From Gymnopus androsaceus JB14 (taxonomy: Eukaryota; Basidiomycota; Agaricomycetes; Agaricales; Omphalotaceae), in the NCBI GenBank assembly GCA_009733575.1, contig ML769448.1, forward strand, positions 124,001 through 188,000: a stretch of DNA of 64,000 nucleotides, written 5' to 3'. A program made the position numbers and the translations under genes. This document shows positions 1 through 10,609 of the stretch, piece by piece. Every line of letters starts with the position of its first letter. Position 1 is the first letter of the stretch. Under the pieces are notes generated by a model. That model had not been told where the DNA came from and searched no databases. It saw only the letters and a program-made list of their open reading frames with translations.

Positions 1-151
1 GAAGTTCCACGTATGGGGATGGAAAGGGAATCGTGATTGAGATTCATGAATTGATTATTTTATTCATCTCTTCCTTGTAAATCGTCTACTGTGTATGTAG
101 CTCCACTCTCGTTTACGACAAGTACTCTATGATCGATCTAATAGTAATGAA

Positions 152-1686
152 TTAAAGATGATAGGCGTCCGGACCAGCCCAAGGTGCTCTGACCGTCCAT
201 ATCCGACTACAACCAGCATCATGCTTCTGCGAGCCCGGTTCATCCCACATAACCCATGGCTTTGCATCCTCCGCGGTTGGATTGCGGAATTTCAAGGATT
301 CGTTCTGTAAAAGTAGATTATCATTAGAATACATACATACCAAGGAAAAAGGAAAGCTCACCAATCCCAAACTCAAATGAATACCAGCACCGTCAGCCTT
401 GTACTCGTCCAACTTTTCTGGGTTGGATTCACCAGCAGCGCGAGCTCCGATGAGTTTCTCAATGTTTCCTGCAAGGACAATAGCTTGGGCATGTCCTGGT
501 CTTGCGGCTTTGTGTGCGCCGGTGTCTGCTACGTCGCCCAAGGCGAAGATATTGGAGATACCTGGAGCGTCGACTTGCAAGGTTGGTTTTACACGGATGT
601 ACCCGCTTCCGTCGATTGCGGAAGGAGCCAGAGCTTTGAGAGGAGAAGAAAGCGGCACGGAACCAGTGCAAAGGATCTGCATAGGGAAATGAGTCTATGA
701 TATTTGAAGTTGAAGGGGAAAGAAACGTACTACTAGGTCGCCTCGTACACTTCCGCCTCCGGTCAATTGAACGTCAAATTCCTCGTCAGCGGTCTCTCTC
801 GAAAATCCGCCTTCAGGAACGATAACGCGCTTGGCTAGAACGACCTCGATATCTAGCTCTTTACACTTGCTGAGAGCGATATCGTGCAGACCTTCGTGGA
901 ATCGATTGAGTAGCTGGGGTCGTGAATGAACCACAGTGACGTGTTTGGATTGGGTGGGAGTGTGTGTTTTGAGGTCTGTAGCGAGTTCTAGTGATACGAA
1001 TGGGTAAGATTGCGATACGCATAGCTTGTAGAGATCACTTACGAATACCATACGCCCCACCGCCCACGATCACAATATTCTTGGCCTTTTTCACATTCTC
1101 CTGATGCAAGTGAGAGATTTCTACACCTGCTTTTTTATCCTGTCCGACTAGACCTGAATGTCCAGCGGGACCAGTTCCAGTCGCGAGTACAAGAAAGTCA
1201 TAAGGGATGGAATCCTTTCCATCACCTAGAATGACTTTATCTGCAAGGATGGAAGTAGCAGCTGCATTAACTATCTTGATAGAGTCCGAGGGAAGAGGGG
1301 TAAAGCCTCCAACGGCTTCGGTAGTCGATGAAGTCGCAGCTGCATTAACAGGGGAGAAAAAGGACGATGGGTTGGTAGATCCAGGTTTAGCGTACGGGAT
1401 AAAGGCTTTATGTTCGAATCCGGTAACTGCGTGTATACGAGGAAAGGCGAAGAGATGCTACACAGATGTTAATCGATAGTATGATTGAGAGAGCATCCAA
1501 ACATACTCTAAAATGCGAGTTCTTTTCAACCAGAACAACATTGTGCGTTTTGTGAACGAGTGGTGTAATTACTTCGATGGCTTTGTTTCCTATAAAAGTG
1601 TGAGTTGGAATAAGAAATCACAAGAAGAATCTCAGCGCACCAACATAACTTCCTCCTATAACCACAATGTTCGGCTTATTCTCCAT
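152..1686 (-). CDS. FSP1/AMID-like FAD-dependent NAD(P)H oxidoreductase
   Basis: Six exons (1686-1641, 1589-1507, 1457-1043, 987-731, 676-362, 304-152) give 1269 nt, an intact 422-aa protein. It starts with an FAD-binding Rossmann loop (VVIGGSYVG), has a second dinucleotide-binding loop for NAD(P)H (IVIVGGGAYGIE) in the middle, and ends with the family's FAD-contacting block (IFALGDVAD) followed by a short C-terminal cap. This order is that of the AIF/AMID/FSP1 class of type-II-like NAD(P)H:quinone oxidoreductases, which pass electrons from NAD(P)H to quinones through FAD. I see no mitochondrial presequence or transmembrane helix, so a cytosolic or peripheral-membrane place is likely. The start is the ATG just before the first Rossmann strand, as usual for the family. 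A broken paralog of the 5' half lies at 7.9-9.3 kb. The exact physiological acceptor cannot be read from sequence. Confidence 0.9.
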
Positions 1687-2340
1687 GGTTGTCATTGAAA
1701 GAGTCCTGAATGAAGCTGGAGCCTGAGCTGGATTCAAAACAGATGTTTCGTGTAAAAGTCGTCGGCCGAGAACAAGAAAGCCTGGCAACTTGAAGTAGCC
1801 CGGAAAGCGGAGAATTTTGAAAGATTTTGCTTTTGGTGACTATCGAAAGTAGGAGAGAGAGGATAGCCTTAAGTACTCGTCAGATGCAAGTGCTTTAATA
1901 AAGGATCGGACCATGTTGAAATGAACCTTCGAGGTTCGGGACTGCGGTGGTCGTCCAAAAACGCGTTAAAACGGCTACTTATCTTATCGTTATTAGTCAT
2001 CCGATTTCAAATTTCTCCGCTTGGTCTCCGTTGATTAACCATATCTGTCCCGACTTAAATCTGTCCATTGCTTAGTTTCAACTAAATCTCCTTTCTTTAC
2101 TAACCGATTCTCCAATTCGACGCGACTCTTCAATCTGGCTGTCGTATTTGGGTACGGCTGCGGGATGATTGGCAGCTTCGTACCGAGGCCATAGTTTGCG
2201 TGTCATAGGACATTAGTAGTATTATTACTTATAGGTATTCATAATCGCCCTTTATATAATCGTCCTTTATAATTGCTTACTCTTAGTTTACTATACTCCA
2301 TCATCACGAAACCCCCCAGCATATGTCTATTTCCCAACAT

Positions 2341-3110
2341 CACCTATTGATCACCCCCCAAGATGCTAGTACCCTACCATAATGTTGGTAGTTGACACTG
2401 CTGTAAAACAGTGTCAACCCTCAACATCCCTGGACACCTGGAAAACACTATGGTGGGCAATTGACACCATCAACATCAATAGAGGCAATTGACATCTTTC
2501 AACATCATTTTGTTCAATTGACACCAATTGCCATTGGTTATTATGCTTCTTTCAAAGGAGCCTAAAACAAAAGAAAAAAAAGTTATTGGGTAGTGCCAGT
2601 TACTAGCCCGCACTGTACCATCCTCTGGCTATTTATTTTGGACCTTTGAAATTTGCCAAGTCTGGGACTTGAACGTTTGAACCCGCAACCTGATCAAAGG
2701 AATCATTTGTGCATGCACACGCGGAACCACTTCACCAAGCTGCCATTTATAATATAAGCTTTGTAGTCCACTATATAGGCTCACGGATGTACACTAAACT
2801 ACTTCCTCTGCATCCTCTCCTCTATTATCTATGTATTTAGCTTTTACAGTTGGTTCAGATAATATATATCATGTGTAAGACTCAATTCAAAGGCATTCTG
2901 AGGAAAATGGTGAGTCAATGTTGAATGGTGCTAATGGTTTAGAATGATGTTGAAAGGATGTCAATGGCTTAAAACAATGTTGAAAGATGTTAATTGCTAA
3001 AATCAATGGTAAACAATGTTAACCACCAAATAAGGTGGCGAAAGGGTGTCAATTGCCCAGCAGCATGGCTACAATAGACACTGCCTACATCTTGCTAGAA
3101 TTTCAACATA
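2341..3110. mobile_element. Inserted element in duplication copy A (probable non-autonomous DNA element)
   Basis: Copy B (about 9840-9900) runs straight across this point, while copy A carries about 0.77 kb of extra DNA flanked on both sides by CAACAT (2335-2340 and about 3105-3110). Inside both ends are inverted, imperfect repeats built from CAATTGACACC, AACATC and AAGATG motifs: GGGCAATTGACACC near 2455 and its complement near 3045. No coding capacity is visible. The structure (subterminal inverted repeats, possible 6-bp target duplication, no ORF) fits a MITE-like element. The exact ends are uncertain because the two copies have diverged. Confidence 0.5.
2662..2756 (-). repeat. tRNA-like segment (SINE-head candidate)
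   Basis: Read on the minus strand, this stretch has an A-box-like block (TTGGTGAAGTGG, near 2747-2735) and, about 55 bases on, a B-box-like block (GGTTCAAACG, near 2690-2681), in the order and rough spacing of an internal RNA polymerase III promoter. I cannot fold a proper acceptor stem, so I do not call a functional tRNA. A tRNA-derived SINE head or an old tRNA remnant is possible. It sits inside the inserted element at 2.34-3.11 kb. Confidence 0.3.
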
Positions 3111-3854
3111 TTTCTTGTCTATCTACCATGATTTTGGTCAATAACCATCTATCACCACTGGCAGACACTGTTGTGCAGGTTCCGTGATGATCCAAATATA
3201 ACAGATCTGGGCGTCGGCGTCCAAACAGTTATCTGAAATATAGAACAGAGTCAATGCTAGACTGCAACGGTCTACCGGATACCTTCGTGCTGAATACCCC
3301 CAAGGCTCCAATAGAAGCTCGAACTTGAGGGTGCGCCCAAACCGTGAATGTCGCACCTGGGACTCCATGTCTTTCGCAGGCACATATACACACAGGCTTC
3401 AGGTCCTGTCCACTCTTTCGCTCCTGACTCACCGTCTGGCTGGCTCGACGTATGTAATGGTTATAGTTTGGAAGCATCGGTCGTTCGTTCGTTGTTCAAT
3501 GGAATCATTTCCGAGTCTCTGGCCGCTCAAGGATCATTATGCTGATCTTCTCCAGTGGCTTAATCGACGACTTCGAGATGATTCGCTGTGGTTCCTGCGT
3601 CCTGTTTGTCTCATGTCTGTCTATCGCATGATATACCGTGTGATAATGAACCAACTCAAGTATTCTCATCCAGTGGCGTGCTAGTCAACGTTCTGGGAGT
3701 TACGTATGTACCCTGCCAGCTACCCGCTCCAGTGATGATGTTCCTTGTTTCCATTCGGGTTCGAATAATTATGAGAGTTAGCGAATCGTGGTTTTAGAGT
3801 GGCCGCACTCTAGTATAAAAGGCTTGCTCCACTCTCGCCAAGTCTGATTCAAGG

Positions 3855-4010
3855 CCAAGCGATAGCTTGTTCGAAGAATTTCAAAGAAAATCTCTTCATT
3901 TTCCAACATAGAGGCGTATTTCTACTCAAACTTACAAATCGTATGCAAACTCATCGTCACTGTAGCTCTCTGATAACCTTCAGGTTTCAACAAATATGAT
4001 CCTAGTCATG
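3855..4010 (+). pseudogene. Fragment of a DUF6534-type membrane protein gene
   Basis: This short stretch matches the start of the third intron and fourth exon of the intact-looking gene at 10610 (AYFY..., followed by the intron start) plus some intron sequence, but the first exons are missing and nothing recognisable follows. It marks the far edge of duplication copy A. Confidence 0.6.
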
Positions 4011-4029
4011 CGATTCAGATGAGTTGTAC

Positions 4030-5230
4030 AATCTGGTCGAAGAAAGTACCCTGATGACTGATGTGTACTCAAAGGGTGAGATTATTCAGCACTTCATTAT
4101 TTCGCGACGCTACTTCTACCGCAGTCTTCTACATATTTATAGCGTGAATCAAACAATTTATAGACTCTGCGCTATCTACTCCGATACACCATTTCATCAA
4201 AACCTTGGAATCCAAGAGGAGCTTGATTTAGGTTGTATACTCAATATCGACGGATTGGAAGACAGGGTTGGATTGTAGAGCAGCAGTAAGAGTGACGCGG
4301 AAAAAGGAAAACCAAATACGACTCATGTACAGCTACATGGAGACTGCACCAAGGAGTACCTCTCCCATTTCACCAAGGTCTATCTCCCGATTTTCCAGAA
4401 TATCTCCATCGTCGTAAATGTCTTCACTGCTATGTCTTTATCAGCTAAAACTCGCGCCCCTCGCTCTGCTCATGCTCTCCGTGTTGGCTCTCTCAGATCG
4501 GCAATCGTACTATATGATGAGCCACACCCCTCGGTGACGATATTAGCTTTTTTCAAGGCTCAGATGTCTCCCGAAAGTTAGAGATGCTGATCATCATGGG
4601 TAAATAGCTCAAAGTTCACCGACTCAAGAAACTCGCGAAAGAATTTGCCAAGTCAGTCCACCCGCATCGCACTCCTTCCTCTCCTTCTACTTCGAGCGCA
4701 CGCACCAAAACAAAAGCTAATACGCCTGATGCCTGTTCCATCTAGCAGATATGCTCCACTAAAAGCTCCCGCTTCTCTTAGTCCACTGGCTCGCCCAGAA
4801 AACGTTGACGCGCCCAGTCGCAAACACATTACAACGACCATAACCCCGTCGAGTCGAGCCCGCCGAAGCGTCGTGTCAAATATATACTCTCATAGCAAGA
4901 ACACTCGGAACATAGCGGAAGGGAAGCGCTCTTTGGAATGTGGAAGGCAATTGGCTCTCAGGTCTTTATAAACTGGATGGATAGTGATAGCGACGACGAT
5001 TTGGATCTGAGCATGCAGTCACCTCCAAAGTTGAAGAAGATTCTGCCTTAGAAGTGTTTGCATGTTCTTCCTTACTGCGCCAGCTCCTGTACGAGCTTCA
5101 GCTGTTTCGATCAATTTTTGATTCTCGCTTTTGGTATGGTTTAATCCGAAGCCACTATAATACCAGTTCCGTAAGTCCAAACGTGAAACCGGGTTCGGAT
5201 CTTTACCTCCTCAATTGCGAATGAACTAAG
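4030..5230 (+). other. Gene-poor stretch with possible decayed coding traces
   Basis: No complete gene is visible. Short stretches read like former protein sequence in changing plus-strand frames. One is a basic, Ser/Pro/Thr-rich region around 4430-4740. Another is an acidic run, DSDSDDDLDLS, followed by a Lys-rich end and stop near 4980-5051. They do not join into one frame with plausible introns, so I see at most an unrecognised, degraded gene. Confidence 0.25.
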
Positions 5231-5317
5231 GATGAACTCCATCTTGTCTTATCCCGACCATCCCAGTCATGGGTCTGATCTTTCCATTTCGCAATTCAAG
5301 ATCCCTACTGTCGGTAA

Positions 5318-5595
5318 TCATCTTGTACTTACCTTTATTGACTTACAGTTATCTAGCCTTATCTTGCTGACAGCTAATACGTCGAGAAACTTTCATTGTA
5401 TGTATGTTTTAAAGAACGGGAGTAGCATATAAGCCCCTTACTCATCTCGTACTTACCCTTTATTTATTTACAGTTTCCCAGCCTGATTTGAGCCACCTTG
5501 ATGACAGCTAATACACCGAGAAATGTTTCTCGTTCCTTCCTTCTTTCCTTCCTCGTATAAGTACTTAAGGAAGGGAGGAGCGTATATGGAGGTAA
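5318..5595 (+). repeat. Degenerate tandem duplication, about 120-130 bp
   Basis: Two adjacent blocks share CTTACCTTTATTgACTTACAG-like and CAGCTAATACnnCGAGAAA landmarks and the ending GGGAGnAGCrTATA, in the same order. The first lies around 5318-5430 and the second around 5445-5590. Nothing suggests coding. Confidence 0.5.
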
Positions 5596-5756
5596 GAATA
5601 TTAATCAAGAATTCAGAATTGAAACTGCATCCAAGTCTCTCCACCAAACAGCTTTTGCATCAAATGTCCTTTGATCGAGTCTCCAACGGAACCAGATTTG
5701 CCCCCCCCCAGAAAAAAAAACAAAAAAACTCATAAGTTTCAAGAGCCAACCAATAA

Positions 5757-6007
5757 CTTCCATCCACTCCCGAGATGCTTCATGATTCATTTAATAACCT
5801 GTACAAAACCTGCACTAAATTTTCGACTCGGAGCTAGCGGTTTAACAAAAGAATGAGTTTGCTAAGGGAGAGGGTACTTGAGTATAAATAAATTGTACTC
5901 GTAACCACCTTCCATCCACTCCCGAGATGCCTCATAATTCATTGAATAGATCAGTACAAAACCTGTACTAACTTTTCGAGCTAGCAGTTTAACAAAAGAA
6001 TGGGTTT
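5757..6007 (+). repeat. Tandem duplication, about 150-bp spacing
   Basis: The block starting CTTCCATCCACTCCCGAGATGC at 5757 recurs at 5909 and runs in both places through GTACAAAACCTG and AGTTTAACAAAAGAATGrGTTT, with about 15 percent differences. Non-coding. A C-run then A-run (5701-5727) lies just upstream. Confidence 0.7.
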
Positions 6008-6653
6008 CAAGTTACCGACGGAGCGGGTAGTTCGACACCGTGTTTTCTGACGGAGCTATTTGCGCTCTTGGCAGAAAATAAACTCAACGTTTTTTGTGCA
6101 CCAATATCAACTTTCGCAACTACTTTGTATTTCGTTTGTACTAATTTCTGATCTATAGCACCTTATATGGCTTAGTAGCGAGCTGCAGCGGTGTTTGACC
6201 TACCCTGGAACCTATGAGTCAAATAGCAATTCTTTACCTGACCCTCCAATACCATCCATGTATCGGTAGAACGTAAGCTATCGATGCCATTGGCGCGTTC
6301 AATGCTAGGTACGCGACCAAGGCCCCGGTAGTAGAAATACAAGCATAGAATCTAATTGTCCTCATCTTCCACTTGTTACCGATCGGATAGTAGTATATTC
6401 GCGGAAAGGATTAGTTGCGCAGTCTTTCGCCAAGCTGCTACGTAGCTCAAAAGGTGCTGATCGCGGTAACAAATGGATTCTGCTTTCAGTACATTAAAAT
6501 ATTTAGAGCCTCGATGCGTCCCATCATTCCTGTTGGGGTTTTGATGCCAGAGTGATGCGCTGCATCCAGTTGACCTGCCATATAAGGAGACCTGAAAGTG
6601 TATGTCGACCCCACTTCTCCTCAATTCTGGTCTGCGCATATAGCCACATTAGA

Positions 6654-7662
6654 ATGAAGTTCACCTACAGTGTCTTAGCTGTTACTCTTGCTCTGGGAAC
6701 TGCTTCAATCGCCACTCGAGTTCCAGTTCCTGCCATTAATGCTGAGGTACTAGTATTTAAAATACTCCAATCACGCATATTAACTAATAGAGCACTTAGA
6801 AAAAATATGCTATCGCGAATCTTGAAGGTTTGACCGACGAGCCTGCGGCTGTTTCCCCAGCTCTCGCCACCACCCTGCTTGACATCCTCGAAAACTATGG
6901 TCTCACCAATGTATGTCGACATTGCGGATCCCCATGACTCGTCCAACCATGACTCGTCCACTAACTTCTTCTCGTGTCAACAGTATTGGGGAGTTACTGG
7001 TGCCCACAGTCACATCAACTTAACCCATGGGCAAGTAATGTGCCAGAGCGGCTCGGAGTCACGCGTCGCCTATGTTGTGGGTAACTACGACGAAATGGCC
7101 AGTACGAATGTTCCGTACAACTACAGGGTAACTGATGCAGGAGAGCTCCTTCCTTTGGACTTGGGTCCGATTACCAGTGAAGTAATTGCTGCTAGGAGCG
7201 CACTTGCAGCAGCCACTGCCGATGGTTGCTTCCTCAGAGGTCTGTTCGTGAACTTACTCCCGCGAGAGTATCCAATGTTTAATCTTTGTATGCACAGAAT
7301 TTTCGACTGCGTCCAAAGGTGTAATGGCTGGAATTGCGTATATCCGCCCCATTGAGCGTCACGCACTGGAATACGACAGCATCGTAATGAACCGAGTGAG
7401 TTTAAAACATACGGCATCATTGCGAAAACTGATCTATAAACAAATAGTACGATCTCTCTACGTCCATAGGAATAGCAAGTACCATCCCGCTTAGTCAAAT
7501 CTCTCGTCATGGCGCGGTCTCTTTCTACACTCGGGGCATTGGACACCTCGCCAGTCGCGCTCAGGCCACAGAGTAGGTTTCATGTTTTGCTGTTCGATTC
7601 AATTCAACTTATGTTTCAATTTTAGTGAGTGCGATGACTGTATCTTCCCATTTGAGGATTGA
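6654..7662 (+). CDS. Small secreted protein of unknown function
   Basis: Six exons (6654-6746, 6800-6910, 6984-7239, 7298-7395, 7448-7572, 7626-7662) sum to 720 nt, an intact 239-aa protein with consistent GT-AG introns. Residues 1-20 form a clear signal peptide (short basic start, hydrophobic core, small residues near the cleavage site). The mature part contains LLDILENYGLTNYWGVTGAHSH in the first third, long small-residue/acidic stretches, and a Cys pair near the end (ECDDCIFPFED). I recognise no catalytic domain. It looks like one of the many lineage-specific secreted proteins of wood- or litter-associated basidiomycetes. Its stop lies about 200 bp before the pseudogene of duplication copy B, so the duplication boundary falls just after it. 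Confidence 0.75.
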
Positions 7663-7871
7663 ATGGTAGAGGGTTAGCGAGATGAGCAGCCTAATTTTTG
7701 CTTGGAGTATTTCCGTTTTCTCGTACTGAGTTTGTCTATAACAATTTTGTAACAATATTCGATAAATGAATGAGATATGTTCACAGTTCTCCGCTCGAGC
7801 GTATGTATACAAGGAATTTGAAGTAACTAGATAAAAATGGCAGAAACATTGTAAATCAATCAACATACCCA

Positions 7872-9304
7872 GGTCTTTACACTTGCTGAGAGCAATTTCG
7901 TGAAGACCTTCGTGGAATTGATTGAGGGGTTGGGGTCGTGAATGAACCACAATGACGCGTTTGGATTGGGTCGGAGCGCGTGTTTTGAGGTCTGTAGCGA
8001 GTTCTAGTGATACGAATGCGTAAGATTGTGATACGCATAGCTCGTAGAGACGAGTTGAACTTACGAATACCATATTCCCCACCGCCCACGATCACAATAT
8101 GCTTGGCATTTTTCACGTTCTCCTGATGCAAGTGAGCAATTTCTACACCTGCTATTTTATCCTGTCCGACTAGAGCTAAATGTCCAGCGGGACCAGTTCC
8201 GGTCGCGACTGCAAGAAAGTCATAAGGGATGGAATCCTTTCCGTTCCCTAGAACGACTTTGTCTGCAAGGATGGGAGAGGGGTAAAGACTTCAAGTTCAA
8301 CGGCTTCGATAGTCGATGAAGTCGCAGCAGCATTAACAAGGAGAAAAACGACGATGGGTTGGTAGACCCAGGTTGGGTGTACGGGGCAAAGACTTGATGT
8401 TCGAATCCAGTAAGTGCGCATACGAGGAAAGGCGAAGAGAGATGTTAATCGATAGTATGATTGAGAGAAAGATCCCAAGCATACTCTAAAATGTGAGTTC
8501 TTTTCAACGAGAGCAACGTTGTGCGATTTGTGAACGAGTGGTGTAATTACTTCGAGTAATCTGGTCCAGTTATACTTAAACATCCAAGAACATGCCCAAT
8601 GAATATTAAACATATTTAAACATCTCAACTACTACTAGCCACTGCCCTTTTTGTTTAAACAATTTTAAACAACTGTGTTGTCACATGATATAGTGAGCAT
8701 GTGACCATGGGAAACATAGATAAGATTAGTTGTCACATGACATAGCATCATAGTAAGCATGTGATGATGAAAGTTAGGGTTAGGGTTAGCTGATGCTAAC
8801 CCTGACCTGGTCAGCACATGACCGTGGGAAAGTTAAGGGTAGGGTTAGCGCTAGCTAACCCTAGCCTGGTCAACATATGAGATTAAGTAGGTGGGGTTAG
8901 GGGTTAGGGTTAGGGATAAGGATGAAATTGGGGGTGTGGGGGCTTGCCCCCACTGTTTAAATATAGGACAGACATCATACAGGGCTAGGGTTAAGCCACT
9001 TTGCTTAAGTAAGCATATAGTTGGCTATAGATCAACGAACCGGGGCAGGGGGGGGGTGTCAGTTTTTTCCCATGATGCCTTGTTCAGGCTGTACGGAAAT
9101 CATTATTTTGGCCTAGTGTGGTTGTTTAACCTTGTTTAATTCATGTTGGATGGAGTCTCATTTGTTTAGACAAAACTGGCACTTTTATAGTACTTCGATG
9201 GCTTTGTTACCTATAAATTTGTGAGTTGGAACAAGAAATCATAAGAACCTCAGCGCACCAACATAACTTCCTCCTATAACCACAATGCTCGGCTTATTCT
9301 CCAT
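7872..9304 (-). pseudogene. Truncated, interrupted copy of the FSP1/AMID-like oxidoreductase
   Basis: The start (MENKPSIVVIGGSYVG at 9304), the second exon (SHNVALVEKNSHF), part of the third exon with the NAD(P)H loop (HIVIVGGGEYGI) and the start of the fourth (LATDLKTRAPTQSKRV) are recognisable. The C-terminal half is absent beyond about 7872, reading frames are broken, and a hAT-type element sits in exon 2. It cannot encode an enzyme. Confidence 0.85.
8556..9190. mobile_element. hAT-type non-autonomous element (635 bp)
   Basis: The insertion is flanked by a perfect 8-bp duplication TACTTCGA (8548-8555 and 9191-9198). The uninterrupted paralogous exon at 1571 carries this 8-mer once, so the filled and empty sites can be compared directly. 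Eight-base target duplications are typical of hAT elements. The ends are imperfect inverted repeats sharing CCAGTT and TAAACA a dozen or so bases in. Short TTTAAAC/GTTTAA motifs are repeated near both ends, as in hAT subterminal regions. There is no transposase ORF. The interior holds TTAGGG-type repeats (8774-8790, 8897-8915). Confidence 0.85.
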
Positions 9305-10609
9305 GTCTGTCGTATTCCAAACGGATGTTTCGTATAAAAGTCGTCGGCCGAGGATAAGAAAGCCTGGCAACTTGAAGTAGCCCGGAAAGCGCAGAATTTC
9401 GAACGATTTTGCCTTTGGTGACTATCGAAAGTAGGAGAGAGAGGATAAGATAGCCTTAAGTACGCGTCAGATCTAAGTGCTTTAATAAGGGTTGGACCAT
9501 TTTGAAATGAACCTTCGACCTTCGGGACTGTGGTGGTTGCGCAAAAACGGCTGCTTATCTTATCGTAATCACCTGATTGCAAATTTCTCCGCTCTGCTGA
9601 TTAGCTTTATTTGTCTCGACTTTCCTCGACTCCTGAAAGTTCAATCTCCTTCCTTTACTGACCGATTCTCCAATTACATGCTGCTATGCGTTTCAGCGCG
9701 ACTGGGTTAATCTTCAATTTGACTGTCGTATTAGGGTACCGCCGCGGGATGGTTGGCAACTTGGTACCGAGGCTATAGTCTGCGTGTAGGACATTAGTGC
9801 CTTATGGGTAGATTCGTCCTTTATAAGCCTTTATAACAACTGCTTACTCCATCCAATACAATCTAGGTGTCCCAACATTTATCCTAACCGTTACTGTATG
9901 ATTCAACCAAATTCGATTGAACTGAGTATAGAACAGAATTTATGCTGAACTGTAGATCTGACGATCTCCGACTGGGTACCTCCGTGCTAAATAGGCTCCA
10001 ATAAAAACTCGACCTTGAGGTTGCTCGCGGGATTGGATGCCCAAACCATACAGAAAAAACTTGAATGTCGCCAGAGTTCTTGAATCTTGGGGTTCCATGT
10101 CTTCGCAGGCACAGATATACCCATGCCTCAAGTCCTAGGCCTCTCCACACTCTTTCGCTCCTGACTCACCGTCTGGCTGGTTCGACGTATGTAATGGTTA
10201 TAGTTTGGAAGCATCGGTCGTTCGTTCCTTGTTCACTGAAATCATTTCTGTACCCACTCAAGGCCCATTATACCGATCTTCGTCCAGTGACTTCGGATGA
10301 TTCGGTGCCTTCCTGTGTTCTGTTCGTCTCATGTTTTTCTATCGCATGATATACAGTGGTATAACGAACTCTCATCCAGTGGCGTGCCAGTCATTGTTCT
10401 AGGAGTTACGTATGGTAGTACCATGCCAGCAACACGTTCCAATGACGGATGTTCCTTGTTTCCATTCGGTTTCGGTTAATTAGGAGAGCGAGGTTTTAGA
10501 GTGGGCGCACTCTAGTACAAAAAGCCTTGCACTCCTTGCCAAGTCTCATTCAGGACCCTTGTTTTCTTTAAAAAAAACGTAATTCGCAGCTACGTAGCAG
10601 AGTCTCAAG

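Larger units (their letters stand above)
859..4010. repeat. Segmental duplication, copy A
   Basis: From within the oxidoreductase gene through its promoter to a piece of a DUF6534 gene, this stretch is recognisably similar to 7872-10985, in the same order and orientation. Matching landmarks are the gene exons, the 5' flank around 1745-1800 versus 9320-9380, the block at 3240-3800 versus 9920-10500, and the piece at 3855-4010 versus 10845-10990. Copy A has an extra insert at about 2341-3110. It lacks the first exons of the membrane-protein gene that copy B keeps. Divergence is moderate, with many substitutions and small indels, so the event is not recent. Confidence 0.75.

Noticed and set aside
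377..700. Open frames on the plus strand across the first 1.7 kb
   Set aside because: They are shadows of the minus-strand oxidoreductase exons. Only the minus strand gives conserved motifs and consistent splice sites.
1410..1425. GTTCGAATCC, resembling a tRNA B-box
   Set aside because: It lies within the third exon of the oxidoreductase (and its pseudogene at 8400) and no cloverleaf surrounds it.
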